A DNA stretch of 64,000 nt from an uncultured Methanobrevibacter sp. (GTDB lineage Archaea; Methanobacteriota; Methanobacteria; Methanobacteriales; Methanobacteriaceae): contig OMVY01000004.1 of assembly GCA_900314635.1 (NCBI GenBank), forward strand, positions 212,428 to 276,427, written 5' to 3'. Numbering within the stretch: position 1 is the stretch's first letter; every line of letters begins with the position of its first letter. The position numbers and the translations under genes are program-made. Under the pieces are notes generated by a model. It ran no database searches and had not been told where the DNA came from. It saw nothing but the letters and a program-made list of their open reading frames with translations. Of the stretch, positions 26,754 to 35,770 are shown in pieces.

Positions 26754-27515
26754 ATGGACATGGACTTTCTAGCTGGCTTTGCAAGCAATAACCCAGAAGA
26801 GGAGTTTGCATACTCCAAAGGGGACATATTAAAGGTTTTGAAAAGAATAGGTGTGGATACTCGCTTTGTTAGCTATTTTGAAGATGAAGAGGGTTCAATA
26901 AAATTATATATTGAAAACCTGAGGTTTTCCAAGTTTTCCAGAAATAGAACCGCCGTCTTTAACAGGCATTATCCAGACATAAAGGTTGTAAGATCAACTC
27001 TTTTTCAAAAAATCTGCGCAAGGTCTTCCAAGACGCTGGCGGAATGTCTCCATCCAAGGGACAGGCTTTTAATTCCTCCTATTGAAGATGATTATTCAAG
27101 GCTTTTATATATTGTATTAGAGCCTTATTCTAGAAAATACGGCATTGAATTTGTCGAATACGGGGGAAAAGCAGATTATGGTGATATCGACTCCATTGTC
27201 TCCACCTTGAACCTGAACCAGGAAGTCAACCACATATTAAATGATATCTTCAATGGCAGAGGCATTGACTGGCAGAGGAAGTTCAACAGCGCATTGGAAG
27301 AGTATGGATTGAATGAAGGCAATGTGGTGTTTCCTTTCATAAATGTGCCTGAAGAGTGGATTAATGATTTTTTAGGCATTGAAAAGGAATATGCTGTTGA
27401 TTATGACAATGATGATATCGCTGAATCCTTTATGGGATTTCTAGGAGATATCAATTCACAATTCAAGGAAAACGTATTGGCAACCTCCTCCTTTTTGGAA
27501 GAAAAGCATCAATGA
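26754..27515 (+). CDS. Hypothetical protein, 253 residues
   Basis: I do not recognise this protein. It starts at ATG 26754 with GTGAT four bases upstream and has no signal peptide or membrane segment. The central part (~75-135) is basic with two cysteines (KICARSSKTLAECLHPRDRL), followed by LLYIVLEPYSRKYGIEFVEYGG, which looks like a Rossmann-type or PP-loop-like strand-helix pattern. The C-terminus is acidic and helical. It has its own promoter region with a duplicated 44-bp block and is followed by a long gap, so it is probably a single-gene unit. Ordinary codon use suggests a resident gene. Confidence 0.6.
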   Translation: MDMDFLAGFASNNPEEEFAYSKGDILKVLKRIGVDTRFVSYFEDEEGSIKLYIENLRFSKFSRNRTAVFNRHYPDIKVVRSTLFQKICARSSKTLAECLHPRDRLLIPPIEDDYSRLLYIVLEPYSRKYGIEFVEYGGKADYGDIDSIVSTLNLNQEVNHILNDIFNGRGIDWQRKFNSALEEYGLNEGNVVFPFINVPEEWINDFLGIEKEYAVDYDNDDIAESFMGFLGDINSQFKENVLATSSFLEEKHQ

Positions 27516-28000
27516 TATTCCAATTCATTTGATGTCTTTTTAGGATATCTGGATTTTAATAATCAATGATTTAAGCTATTTTTTGATTACCGTATTATGC
27601 ATATATTATTTTTAGTTTTTATCAAATATTATAATTAGTTGATTTTTTTAACAAATTCTATAATTCATATATTTTTATGTAAATTATGTATTTGTATATT
27701 TTTTAGTGCAAATTGTATATACTATTTATTTATAACAATGTTTTTATATTGGTTTAAATAAATAATTATTTAGGCAATATATTATATTTATAAGCAATCC
27801 TTTTTTTATTTTCTTCATTGTCTTACTTATAAATAAATTATCATTGTCTTCTAAAAGAAGGTCATAATCGGTATTTTTTTATTTTTTATTCCTGAAATTT
27901 TGTTTGATTCCAATTATGATATTTTATATTTTAAGCATTTGGGATTAAAAATAATTTCTTAAGTTTTTTCTTTTAGTAGTAAATTAAATGAGGTTGTAAC
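27516..28000. other. Intergenic region upstream of the surface protein
   Basis: 485 bases, very AT-rich. TCATTGTCTT occurs twice near 27820 and 27850. The promoter of the secreted protein probably lies between 27700 and 27960, where many TATA-like strings occur. No RNA gene or coding frame could be supported. Confidence 0.4.
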
Positions 28001-28975
28001 ATGAATTTAAAATATAAGTTATTATTTTTAACTGTTTTGTTCATGACTTGTATTGGTGCAGTTTCTGCTTCAAGCATTGTAGATGACAGCATTTATTTGG
28101 ATACTGCTAATGATATGGGGGAAATTAGCGCCGATGATATGAGTTATGAATCGAATATGGAAAATAAGCTGGTTTCAAGCCTTGATGAATCTTCGCTATC
28201 TGATAATGGTGATTCGCAAGACAGCCCCGTCACAACGGACACTGGGGGAATACGAAACATAAGCCTGTCTGATGGATACAATGGGTACTGCATAGACATG
28301 GCTCTGCACGGCTCAGAGCCTGGACAGTCATTTGATGTAGTCGACACTTCAGTAATAAAAAGCCATATCTATGATGAGCCTGTTGGAGAATACTTGAAAA
28401 TACTCTTCTACAACTATTATGATGAAGTAAAAGATGACAAGGACAAAACCAGCGAATTGATATGGACTTTTACAGACAGGTACTATAAGGACAGCACAAA
28501 CGAGCTGATCTTAAAAGTTTTAAGTGACTATGAGGGCGGATTGAGAGTTCCAGATCACGGAGCAGTCAAGAAACTGGATGATGATCATGAAATGGTTTTT
28601 GATTTTGAAACATTGATATCCGGTGAGGAGTCCATTCAGAATTACTTTGGCTATAAGGTTTCAACTAGAGAAATAGAGGACTCAAGCAGTACAAATGATT
28701 CGTCTGAGGACAATGGAACAGAAACAGACAGTTCTGATAATGAGACGGATAGTGATAGTTCTGATAATGAGACGGATACTGATAATGAAACCAATGCTGC
28801 AAGTGATTTGGATGAAAGTTCACAATCCAGTTCAAACAGTGCTGATGCTGGAAATGCTAAAGAGCTATCTCTTAAAAAGAACATGGCGGTATCAGGCATT
28901 ACTGCAGGAAATCCATTGTTCGCGCTCTTATTGGCTTTGGCATTTATAGGTCTTGTGCCTTATAAAAAGGAATAA
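28001..28975 (+). CDS. Secreted, membrane-anchored surface protein (adhesin-like anchor)
   Basis: 324 residues. The N-terminus is a typical signal peptide (LKYKLLFLTVLFMTCIGAVSA). Residues ~85-225 form a folded domain of unknown family. Residues ~230-285 are a low-complexity linker of Ser, Asp, Asn, Glu and Thr with repeats of SDNETDSD. The last ~25 residues, from AGNPLFALLLALAFIGLVPYKKE, give a hydrophobic helix with a basic end. This GNP-plus-helix ending is common on Methanobrevibacter adhesin-like proteins, so the protein is probably displayed on the cell surface across the pseudomurein wall. Its ligand is unknown. Confidence 0.8.
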   Translation: MNLKYKLLFLTVLFMTCIGAVSASSIVDDSIYLDTANDMGEISADDMSYESNMENKLVSSLDESSLSDNGDSQDSPVTTDTGGIRNISLSDGYNGYCIDMALHGSEPGQSFDVVDTSVIKSHIYDEPVGEYLKILFYNYYDEVKDDKDKTSELIWTFTDRYYKDSTNELILKVLSDYEGGLRVPDHGAVKKLDDDHEMVFDFETLISGEESIQNYFGYKVSTREIEDSSSTNDSSEDNGTETDSSDNETDSDSSDNETDTDNETNAASDLDESSQSSSNSADAGNAKELSLKKNMAVSGITAGNPLFALLLALAFIGLVPYKKE

Positions 28976-29196
28976 TCTTTAATTTTTTATTCTTTTTTTT
29001 ATTTTCCATTTTTTTTATTCTTTTTTATTATCGGTTTTTTCCTAGGTTTTTATTATCTGTATTTTTCTAAATTTTTATTCTATTTTTTTAAAACAAAATA
29101 GTTTTAAGCAAATTATATATAAGATTTTAAACTAATAGTTTATTGTTATTATATTAAAAATTACAAAATTTTTTTAAAACATTAGGAGTTGTTTTT

Positions 29197-30819
29197 CTGA
29201 CAAAATATATCATTATAACTGGTGGAGTAGTTAGTTCAATTGGTAAAGGAATCACTTCTGCTTCTTTAGGCCGAATTCTTCGTTCTTACGGCCTGAATGT
29301 TGCAGCTATTAAGATAGACCCTTATTTAAACTGGGATTCAGGCACTTTAAACCCTTATCAGCATGGTGAAGTGTTTGTAACTTATGACGGAATGGAAACA
29401 GACCTTGATCTAGGTCACTATGAAAGGTTCTTAGACGTCGAACTTCCTGGAATGTCAAACATCACAACAGGAAAGGTTTATTCCTCTGTAATAACTAAGG
29501 AACGTAACGGCGACTTTTTAGGCGCCTGCGTGCAGATTATTCCACACATAACCGACGAAATCAAGGAAATGATTCGAACAACTGCTGCTCTAAATGATAA
29601 TGATGTGGTTTTGGTAGAGCTTGGAGGAACTGTTGGAGACATTGAAAGCCAGCCGTTTTTAGAAGCTTTAAGACAACTCAGAAATGAAGAAGGCCATGAC
29701 AATGTCATGTTTGTTCATGTTACATTTGTTCCTTACCTTCAAGCTGCAGGTGAATTCAAGACAAAGCCTACACAGCACTCCACCAAGGAACTGAGAAGCA
29801 TGGGAATCAATCCTGACATGATAGTGCTCAGAAGTCAGGAACCTGTCTCCAATGAATTGAAGGCTAAAATAGCTCACTTTTGTGATGTTGCTCCTGAAGC
29901 TGTCGTAAATACTCCTGATGCACCTTCAATTTATGAAGTTCCGCTGGTTCTGGCAAGAGAAAATGCAGCACAATTGGTATCTGATAGAATAAAGCTTGGA
30001 ATCGATGCGGAAAATGATGAAAACACTCTTAATAAATGGGAAGTTGTAGTTGACTCACTTAAGATTCAAGATCCTGTTGTAACAATCGGAATCGTTGGAA
30101 AATATGTTGAGCTTGAAGATGCTTATATCAGCATAAGAGAGTCTCTTCATCATGCGGCTGCTGCAAACGGCTTGAAATTGAATCTCCAGTATTTAAGTTC
30201 TGATGTCGATGTTGATGACAGTGATGCTGTTGCAGAGTTTGAAAAGGAGCTTGCAGGCTATGATGGAATTTTAATCCCTGGTGGATTCGGAGAGCGTGGT
30301 GTTGAAGGAAAGCTCCATGCCGTAGATTATGCAATAGACAACGAGGTTCCAATTTTCGGAATATGTCTTGGAATGCAGTCCATGGTTATTCAATTTGCAA
30401 GAAGAATGGGCATGGATGGAGCAAACAGTACCGAGTTTGACAAGGATACTGAATTCCCTGTAATTGATCTTATGGAAAAACAGAAGGAAATCAAGAAGAT
30501 GGGCGGAACCATGCGTCTTGGTGCTTATGACTGCAGAATAATTGAAGGCACTAAAACTGCAGATGCTTACAAGAAGTCTGATATTCAGGAAAGACACAGG
30601 CACAGATACGAGTTCAACAATGAATACAGAGACGAGCTGACTGAAAACGGTCTCGTGATTTCAGGAACAACTCCTGACGATTTCCTGGTCGAGATTGTAG
30701 AACTGCCTGACCATCCTTGGTTTATTGGATGCCAGTTCCATCCTGAGTTCAAATCTAGACCGAATAATGCTCATCCATTATTTGCTTCATTTGTTAAAGC
30801 AGCTTTTGACAACAAATAG
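29197..30819 (+). CDS. pyrG: CTP synthase, apparent CTG start
   Basis: 540 residues if started at CTG 29197, preceded by AGGAG at proper spacing. The conserved N-terminus TKYIIITGGVVSSIGKG, including the ATP loop, begins right after this codon. The first ATG in frame is at 29371 and would remove 58 essential residues, and no ATG, GTG or TTG exists upstream before a stop at 29155. The synthase domain covers ~1-270 and the class I glutamine amidotransferase ~290-540, with nucleophile cysteine in FGICLGMQ and His-Glu in QFHPEF. It turns UTP and glutamine into CTP. A TATA-like AATTATATATAAG lies at 29111. Confidence 0.95.
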   Translation: MTKYIIITGGVVSSIGKGITSASLGRILRSYGLNVAAIKIDPYLNWDSGTLNPYQHGEVFVTYDGMETDLDLGHYERFLDVELPGMSNITTGKVYSSVITKERNGDFLGACVQIIPHITDEIKEMIRTTAALNDNDVVLVELGGTVGDIESQPFLEALRQLRNEEGHDNVMFVHVTFVPYLQAAGEFKTKPTQHSTKELRSMGINPDMIVLRSQEPVSNELKAKIAHFCDVAPEAVVNTPDAPSIYEVPLVLARENAAQLVSDRIKLGIDAENDENTLNKWEVVVDSLKIQDPVVTIGIVGKYVELEDAYISIRESLHHAAAANGLKLNLQYLSSDVDVDDSDAVAEFEKELAGYDGILIPGGFGERGVEGKLHAVDYAIDNEVPIFGICLGMQSMVIQFARRMGMDGANSTEFDKDTEFPVIDLMEKQKEIKKMGGTMRLGAYDCRIIEGTKTADAYKKSDIQERHRHRYEFNNEYRDELTENGLVISGTTPDDFLVEIVELPDHPWFIGCQFHPEFKSRPNNAHPLFASFVKAAFDNK

Positions 30820-30946
30820 CTGATTTAACTTACTTTTTTTTATCTATTTTTTTAATTATTTTTTCTTTGATTTAGTTTGCTTTTTTATCTATTTTTTTTA
30901 ATTATTTTGATATTCGATTTTTTAAAACTAATATTTTTAATGTTTT

Positions 30947-31909
30947 TTAAATTTTTATATTGATTGAAGCTATTTTTGCTATGTTTTCTATTTCAGAACG
31001 AGGATAGCGGGTTATTTGCTGAATATAATCAATATCTTTAAATTCATTCAGCAAATTAATAATTATGTTTTGTTCACCCTGTTTTATTCCTTTTTCTTCT
31101 CCTATTTTTATTCCTTTTTCTTCTCCTATTTTTATTCCTTTTTCAAGAGATTCCTCTTTTACTCTTTCTACAAATCTACTATGTATATTACCCATCAAAT
31201 CACCTTCATATTGCATATATTCTTTTTCAGTTTTTATGAAATCATCTAAAGACCATTCCAGCAAATCCATTATTTCGGCCTTGTCTTCAGGATCAATTAT
31301 TGCCTGATGTGTTAATTTAACAGAAATCACATATAACTCCTTTTGATTGTAAGTATTGCTGGTCATATAGGGAAGGAATATTAAATCAAAGAGATCATAT
31401 GGATTTAATCGATGTTTATTCTCAATTTTATTGCTTATTGTATATATAACTTTGTCTGCATCCTTTTCAGTTAACGTTGCGACATCTATAGTAAACTTTT
31501 CTCCTTTAGCAATTTCTCTTATTATTTTTCTAGATTTCGGCTCGACTGTGCTTAAAACGAATGATTCTACTGGCAAACCATACTCTAATGATGATTTGCT
31601 TGCATAATTATGTGAGCGTCGAATTAAATATTCATTCATCAGTGTGCTTTGTATTTCGTTATTAAATAAAAATGCTCTGTTTTCATCTTTCATATCCCTT
31701 AATCCATTGATATAATCCCAAAAATCATCTTCTTCCACTTCCAAAACTTTCATGGCTATGTCCATACGGCTTTCTTCACCAATGCTTCCAAAGACTACTG
31801 AATCTTCAAAACCTAAAAATACATAATTCTTTCCTGAATATATGAGATATTCCTGAGGGTACTTTCTTATCATTCGCCTGAAGACTTTATCCTTTGCCTG
31901 ATGTACCAT
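30947..31909 (-). CDS. Rpn-like PD-(D/E)XK protein with repetitive C-terminal tail
   Basis: 320 residues. AFLFNNEIQSTLMNEYLIRRSHNY (~85-108) contains an N-E-x-Q pattern that fits the PD-(D/E)XK core of Rpn-type proteins, and VLSTVEPKSRK follows. Residues ~245-275 repeat the eight-residue unit GIKIGEEK almost three times, a basic-acidic helix typical of Rpn tails. The last 35 residues (ITRYPRSEIENIAKIASINIKI) recur in the broken paralogue at 39525-40753. The 72 bases upstream are also shared with that paralogue, so the two genes were copied with their promoters. Function is unproven; nuclease activity is inferred from family. Confidence 0.65.
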   Translation of the reverse strand: MVHQAKDKVFRRMIRKYPQEYLIYSGKNYVFLGFEDSVVFGSIGEESRMDIAMKVLEVEEDDFWDYINGLRDMKDENRAFLFNNEIQSTLMNEYLIRRSHNYASKSSLEYGLPVESFVLSTVEPKSRKIIREIAKGEKFTIDVATLTEKDADKVIYTISNKIENKHRLNPYDLFDLIFLPYMTSNTYNQKELYVISVKLTHQAIIDPEDKAEIMDLLEWSLDDFIKTEKEYMQYEGDLMGNIHSRFVERVKEESLEKGIKIGEEKGIKIGEEKGIKQGEQNIIINLLNEFKDIDYIQQITRYPRSEIENIAKIASINIKI

Positions 31910-31958
31910 AAGAATTCTCCATTATTTTTTAAATTTTGAAAATCAGTTAATGACTTCT

Positions 31959-32030
31959 AAATGTTTTGTAATTAATTCTAGTTGCTTGTATTATTTAAAT
32001 ATTTTCTTAAAAGCCTTAATAATATTATTA
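31959..32030 (-). promoter_or_regulatory. 72-bp upstream block shared by two Rpn-like genes, copy A
   Basis: This block starts with AAATGTTTTGTA and contains CTTGTATTATTTAAATATTT. It recurs at 40831-40902 with about ten differences, about 50-80 bases upstream of each Rpn-like gene. TATTTAAATA may be the TATA element on both strands. Confidence 0.6.
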
Positions 32031-32113
32031 TTGACTTAAAATATTTTTTTTAATTTATTAAACTAATATAAACTTATAAAATTAGTTTTTAATTGAAATT
32101 TTGTTTTATTTTG

Positions 32114-32240
32114 GGAAAATAATGAAAATTAATTAAAAAATTCTTAGTTAGGAATTTTGTTTCATATTTGGAAAATAATGAAAATTAATTAAAAAATTCT
32201 TAGTTAGGAATTTTGTTTCATATTTGGAAAATAATGAAAA
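32114..32240. repeat. Tandem repeat with 56-bp period
   Basis: GGAAAATAATGAAAATTAA recurs at 32114, 32170 and 32226, a strict 56-bp period, with the intervening AAAAAATTCTTAGTTAGGAAT conserved in the two full units. The third unit is partial. Confidence 0.88.
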
Positions 32241-32403
32241 TTAAAAAAAGGATCAAATTAATTTTTTTTTTAAAATTGAAAAAATCAACTGTATTTTGGA
32301 TTTAATTGTATAAAAATTAACAAATAAACATGATTTTTTTTAATAAAATATATTAATAATGGCACTAAAAAATAGTATTAACTAATTAAAAAGAGGTGTA
32401 TCC

Positions 32404-32886
32404 ATGGAAACTGATACTATAATGAGCATTATTGCGATTATCGTAGGTATTATAATAATGGCTTTCCCAATTTTAGGTGTAGCAGCAACTTCACTCATAT
32501 TCGGTTTGGGCTTCATCATCTGGGGTGTTATCACTTTATTATCTTCATACATGCTTGAACGCATTACCGGACCATTTGCAGCTTCCGGAATAATTATCGG
32601 AATCTTGATGATAATATTCGGTGCGGCTTTAATCTTCAGTCCTGAGTTATTTGCATCAGTATTGTCCCTATTGATTTACATTGTAGGTATTTTCATATTA
32701 ATCATAGGACTCATATCCATTTTCGCTTCACCAGACAAAATTGGAAAAACTTCCGGTATTGTCGGAGTGATAATAGGTATTATATATCTTATTTTGGGAT
32801 ATATTATAAGCAATCCTTCCGACTTTGGATTCCTGATAGGTCTTGGAATTCTTATTATGGGAATTCTCGGCATATTAAACAGATAA
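32404..32886 (+). CDS. DUF308 (HdeD-like) membrane protein
   Basis: 160 residues with five or six membrane helices, for example IMSIIAIIVGIIIMAFPIL (~6-24), SLIFGLGFIIWGVITLL and IGLGILIMGILGIL at the end. The pattern of repeated helix pairs with glycines matches DUF308, the family of E. coli HdeD, an acid-resistance membrane protein of unknown mechanism. AGAGGTG precedes ATG 32404. It stands alone between two minus-strand genes. Confidence 0.85.
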   Translation: METDTIMSIIAIIVGIIIMAFPILGVAATSLIFGLGFIIWGVITLLSSYMLERITGPFAASGIIIGILMIIFGAALIFSPELFASVLSLLIYIVGIFILIIGLISIFASPDKIGKTSGIVGVIIGIIYLILGYIISNPSDFGFLIGLGILIMGILGILNR

Positions 32887-33156
32887 TTGTTTTTTGATTT
32901 AATATTTTCTTTTATTTTTTACTTTTTTCTCTTTTTTAAATTTTAATAATCTTTGTAAAATTAGCTATTTTTTAGGCGCTGACAGTTGAATAATTGTTTT
33001 TTGTCAGGCATTAAAATTAGCTATTTTTTATTTTTTTTATTAAAATTAGCCGTATTTTAGCCGCGGTATTAAAATTTGTTTTGGTGTTGGTATTTAAATC
33101 TGCTATTTGGTGTTAAAATTAAAAATAAGAAAATTTAAGAGTTTGCACTCTCAAAT

Positions 33157-33651
33157 CTATAAAAATCTTTCAAATCTCTCTGAGTCTGCCTTGCATATTG
33201 GACAGACATCAGGAGGGTTTTCCCTGGCGCAGAGGTATCCACATACCTTGCATCTGTATACAGGATATTTCAAATCTCCAATAAGCGCTGAATCAGGACG
33301 GGTTTTATTGTCTTCTTCAATTGTTTTCTCTTTTTCAAGCTCATCAAATCTTCTATCTGGAATTGATTCAATCTCCTTTCTTCCTTCATGAACATCTTTG
33401 CTCACATATAATGCGCAGTAGCATGATCCATAATCATTCAAATCCATGTCTCTGTAGTCGCATGGACAAATCAGATCCTTATCTGCCTCTTTTATCCCTG
33501 TGGAAAGCCTGCAGGGACAGGAAGCATATCCATAGCGCTCTTCATTGGTCTTGAGGTTTTCAAGAAGAAATTCAACGAACTCAACATCTCCGTTGACAAA
33601 GTATCCTGATTTCTCCGCTTCAGCCTTGAAATCATCGTATAAGATTCCCAT
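33157..33651 (-). CDS. Ferredoxin-thioredoxin reductase catalytic subunit fused to a rubredoxin-like domain
   Basis: 164 residues. Residues ~1-100 match the catalytic chain of ferredoxin-thioredoxin reductase, with cysteine triples CPC (~45), CPC (~63) and CYC (~78); these bind the 4Fe-4S cluster and form the redox-active disulfide. The third motif is CYC rather than CHC. Residues ~130-164 hold a rubredoxin-type iron site, CKVCGYLC and CPICKAD. No variable subunit is present, as in methanogens. The fused rubredoxin may feed or accept electrons directly. A glutaredoxin-like gene lies 50 bases upstream on the same strand and is a likely substrate. Confidence 0.9.
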   Translation of the reverse strand: MGILYDDFKAEAEKSGYFVNGDVEFVEFLLENLKTNEERYGYASCPCRLSTGIKEADKDLICPCDYRDMDLNDYGSCYCALYVSKDVHEGRKEIESIPDRRFDELEKEKTIEEDNKTRPDSALIGDLKYPVYRCKVCGYLCARENPPDVCPICKADSERFERFL

Positions 33652-33701
33652 TTAATCACCTATAATATTTAAAAAAGCCAAAACATATTAAAAAAATTCT
33701 A

Positions 33702-33983
33702 TTATAAATTTAAAGCTTCCTTCATTTCATTTTCCTTAAAGCCTATCAAGACGGTTTCCCCATTAATGACGAGGGTTGGAAATGAAATCTTTTCATTGTA
33801 TTTTTGAACTTCCTTTACTGTTTCGTTTCTTTCATCGCCTGAAGTCAAATCCACATAGATAAAGTCAAATTCAACATTGTTGTTCATAAGGAAGTCTTTA
33901 ACTTTCTTGCACCAGCCGCATGTGCTTAATGCAAAAAGCAGGACTTCTCCTTTGTTTTCACCATCCACATGTGTCAGATTCAT
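33702..33983 (-). CDS. Glutaredoxin-like thiol-redox protein (CGWC)
   Basis: 93 residues with a thioredoxin fold. The active-site motif is CGWC in STCGWCKKVKDFL near residue 22, and FPTLVING gives the cis-proline loop. GGAGG is well placed before ATG 33983. In glutaredoxins the usual motif is CPYC; CGWC is closer to some NrdH-like or methanogen-specific redoxins. It shares an operon with the ferredoxin-thioredoxin reductase gene, so it is probably reduced by ferredoxin through that enzyme rather than by glutathione, which methanogens lack. Confidence 0.88.
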   Translation of the reverse strand: MNLTHVDGENKGEVLLFALSTCGWCKKVKDFLMNNNVEFDFIYVDLTSGDERNETVKEVQKYNEKISFPTLVINGETVLIGFKENEMKEALNL

Positions 33984-34381
33984 ATAAAACCTCCTTTATT
34001 AATACTATTTTGCAATTAGTATAAATATATTGCTTTAACTGTCTTTAAAGTATGTGAATTAAAAATTGAATTCATTAAATATCTGGAACTTTTTGAAAAA
34101 TTAGATGTTATCTCTTAACAATGGAAAAAAATTGTATTTTTATTAAATGAGATTTAATCATTTTTACTTGAATTAAATCAAGTTAATTTTAATTTAAGCA
34201 ATTTAAAACCGTTTATTTTAAATACTATAAAATCATATGTCTTATTATAACATAAAGTTTATTTTAATTTAAGTAAATTTGAATTAAGTTAATTATATTT
34301 GATAAATGCTTATGATAATTTTACTTGGAGGAAAATTTTATTATTGGAATATAAATCTTATTTGGAGAAAATGGTGTAAAA
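33984..34381. other. Divergent promoter region before thiC
   Basis: 398 AT-rich bases between the glutaredoxin gene and thiC. TATA-like AAATACTATAAAATC occurs at about 34221-34235. I looked for a thiamin pyrophosphate riboswitch and saw no conserved CUGAGA or similar core. Nothing else recognised. Confidence 0.45.
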
Positions 34382-35686
34382 ATGACTCAGATAGAAGATG
34401 CAAAAAAAGGTATTTTAACAGAGGAAATGAAACATGTGGCTAAGATAGAAAACAAGTCAGAAGATTTCATTTTAAGATCAGTCGCTAACGGAACAATCGT
34501 AATTCCAAGCAATGTCCACAGAGACATAGAAGCTGCAGGTATAGGTGCAGGCCTTAGAACAAAAGTCAATGCAACTGTTGGAACTTCAACAGACATCGTC
34601 AACTTCGACGAGGAAGTTCAAAAGGCTCAAATCGCCATAGACCATGGAGCAGACTGTCTCATGGAGCTAAGCATAGGCGGAGACATGAATGTGATAAGAA
34701 GAAGGGTCCTTGACATGTCTCCTATCCCAGTAGGTTCAGTTCCAGTATACCAGGCAGCTATTGAATCCATCAGGGAAAAAGGCTCAGTAGTCGACATGGA
34801 TGAAGACGACTTGTTCAATGCTATTGAAAAACAGGCAAAGGACGGAATCGACTTCATGGCTATCCATTCAAGCATCAACATTGAAACCCTCACAAGACTT
34901 AAAAGGCAGGGAAGAGTAACCGGACTCGTATCCAGAGGAGGTTCCTTCATGAGCGGATGGATTGTTGAAAACCAGAGGGAGAATCCATTGTATGAAAACT
35001 TCGATTATGTTCTTGAAATTGCTAAGGAGCATGATGTGGTATTGTCCCTTGCAAACGGTATGAGAGCAGGTTCAATTGCAGATTCAACCGACAGGGCTCA
35101 GATTCAAGAACTGATTATTCTTGGTGAATTGATTGACAGGTCCCGTGAAGCTGGGGTTCAATGTATGATTGAAGGACCTGGACATATTCCAATCAATGAG
35201 ATTCCAACTAATGTCATGATTCAGAAGAAGATGTGTTCCAACGCACCGTTCTACATGCTCGGACCTATTGTATGTGATGTCGCACCTGGATATGACCATA
35301 TCGTATCCGCTATCGGAGCCGCTGAATCAGCAAGAGCTGGAGCAGACTTCATCTGCTATGTAACTCCTGCAGAGCACCTTGCTCTTCCAACTCCTGAAGA
35401 TGTAAAAGAAGGAGTAATCGCTACTAGAATAGGAGCATACGCAGGTGACTTGTCTACTGGAGCAGTAGACGGCTCACAAGACCTTGCAATGGCAGAAGCA
35501 CGTAAGAGACTTGACTGGCAGGCTCAATACAATGCTGCAATGTTCCCGGAAGCTGCAAGTGCAAAAAGGAATCAGAGACCTCCTGAAGACGATGATGCTT
35601 GTACAATGTGCGGTGACTACTGTGCAATCAAGATTGTAAACAACTGGCTTGACAAGACAGGCGATGATGTATTCGACAATATGTAA
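34382..35686 (+). CDS. thiC: Phosphomethylpyrimidine synthase
   Basis: 434 residues. ThiC turns aminoimidazole ribotide into hydroxymethylpyrimidine phosphate for thiamin, using S-adenosylmethionine and a 4Fe-4S cluster. The cluster motif CTMCGDYC (CX2CX4C) is at the C-terminus (~413-420). Other blocks are [47 protein letters not shown] and [16 protein letters not shown]. The length fits archaeal ThiC, shorter than the ~600-residue bacterial form. It is a single-gene unit here. Confidence 0.95.
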   Translation: MTQIEDAKKGILTEEMKHVAKIENKSEDFILRSVANGTIVIPSNVHRDIEAAGIGAGLRTKVNATVGTSTDIVNFDEEVQKAQIAIDHGADCLMELSIGGDMNVIRRRVLDMSPIPVGSVPVYQAAIESIREKGSVVDMDEDDLFNAIEKQAKDGIDFMAIHSSINIETLTRLKRQGRVTGLVSRGGSFMSGWIVENQRENPLYENFDYVLEIAKEHDVVLSLANGMRAGSIADSTDRAQIQELIILGELIDRSREAGVQCMIEGPGHIPINEIPTNVMIQKKMCSNAPFYMLGPIVCDVAPGYDHIVSAIGAAESARAGADFICYVTPAEHLALPTPEDVKEGVIATRIGAYAGDLSTGAVDGSQDLAMAEARKRLDWQAQYNAAMFPEAASAKRNQRPPEDDDACTMCGDYCAIKIVNNWLDKTGDDVFDNM

Positions 35687-35770
35687 GCAATTAATTTTTT
35701 AATTGCTTTTTTTCTTTTTTTATTTATTTAATTGTTTTTGTAATTTTTGCTTGTATTGAACTTCTACTAA

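Larger units (their letters stand above)
31910..32403. other. Intergenic region with conserved Rpn-like promoter block and tandem repeats
   Basis: 494 bases between divergent genes. It contains the 72-bp block shared with 40831-40902 and a three-unit 56-bp tandem repeat at 32114-32240. The promoter of the DUF308 gene is probably near AAAATATATTAATAATGG at 32345-32362. No other gene seen. Confidence 0.5.

Noticed and set aside
31016..31249. Plus-strand frame of repeated YSFFFSYF
   Set aside because: Antisense of the GIKIGEEK repeats in the Rpn-like gene.
33984..34381. Thiamin pyrophosphate riboswitch before thiC
   Set aside because: No conserved core sequence of the switch was visible; such switches are rare in methanogens.
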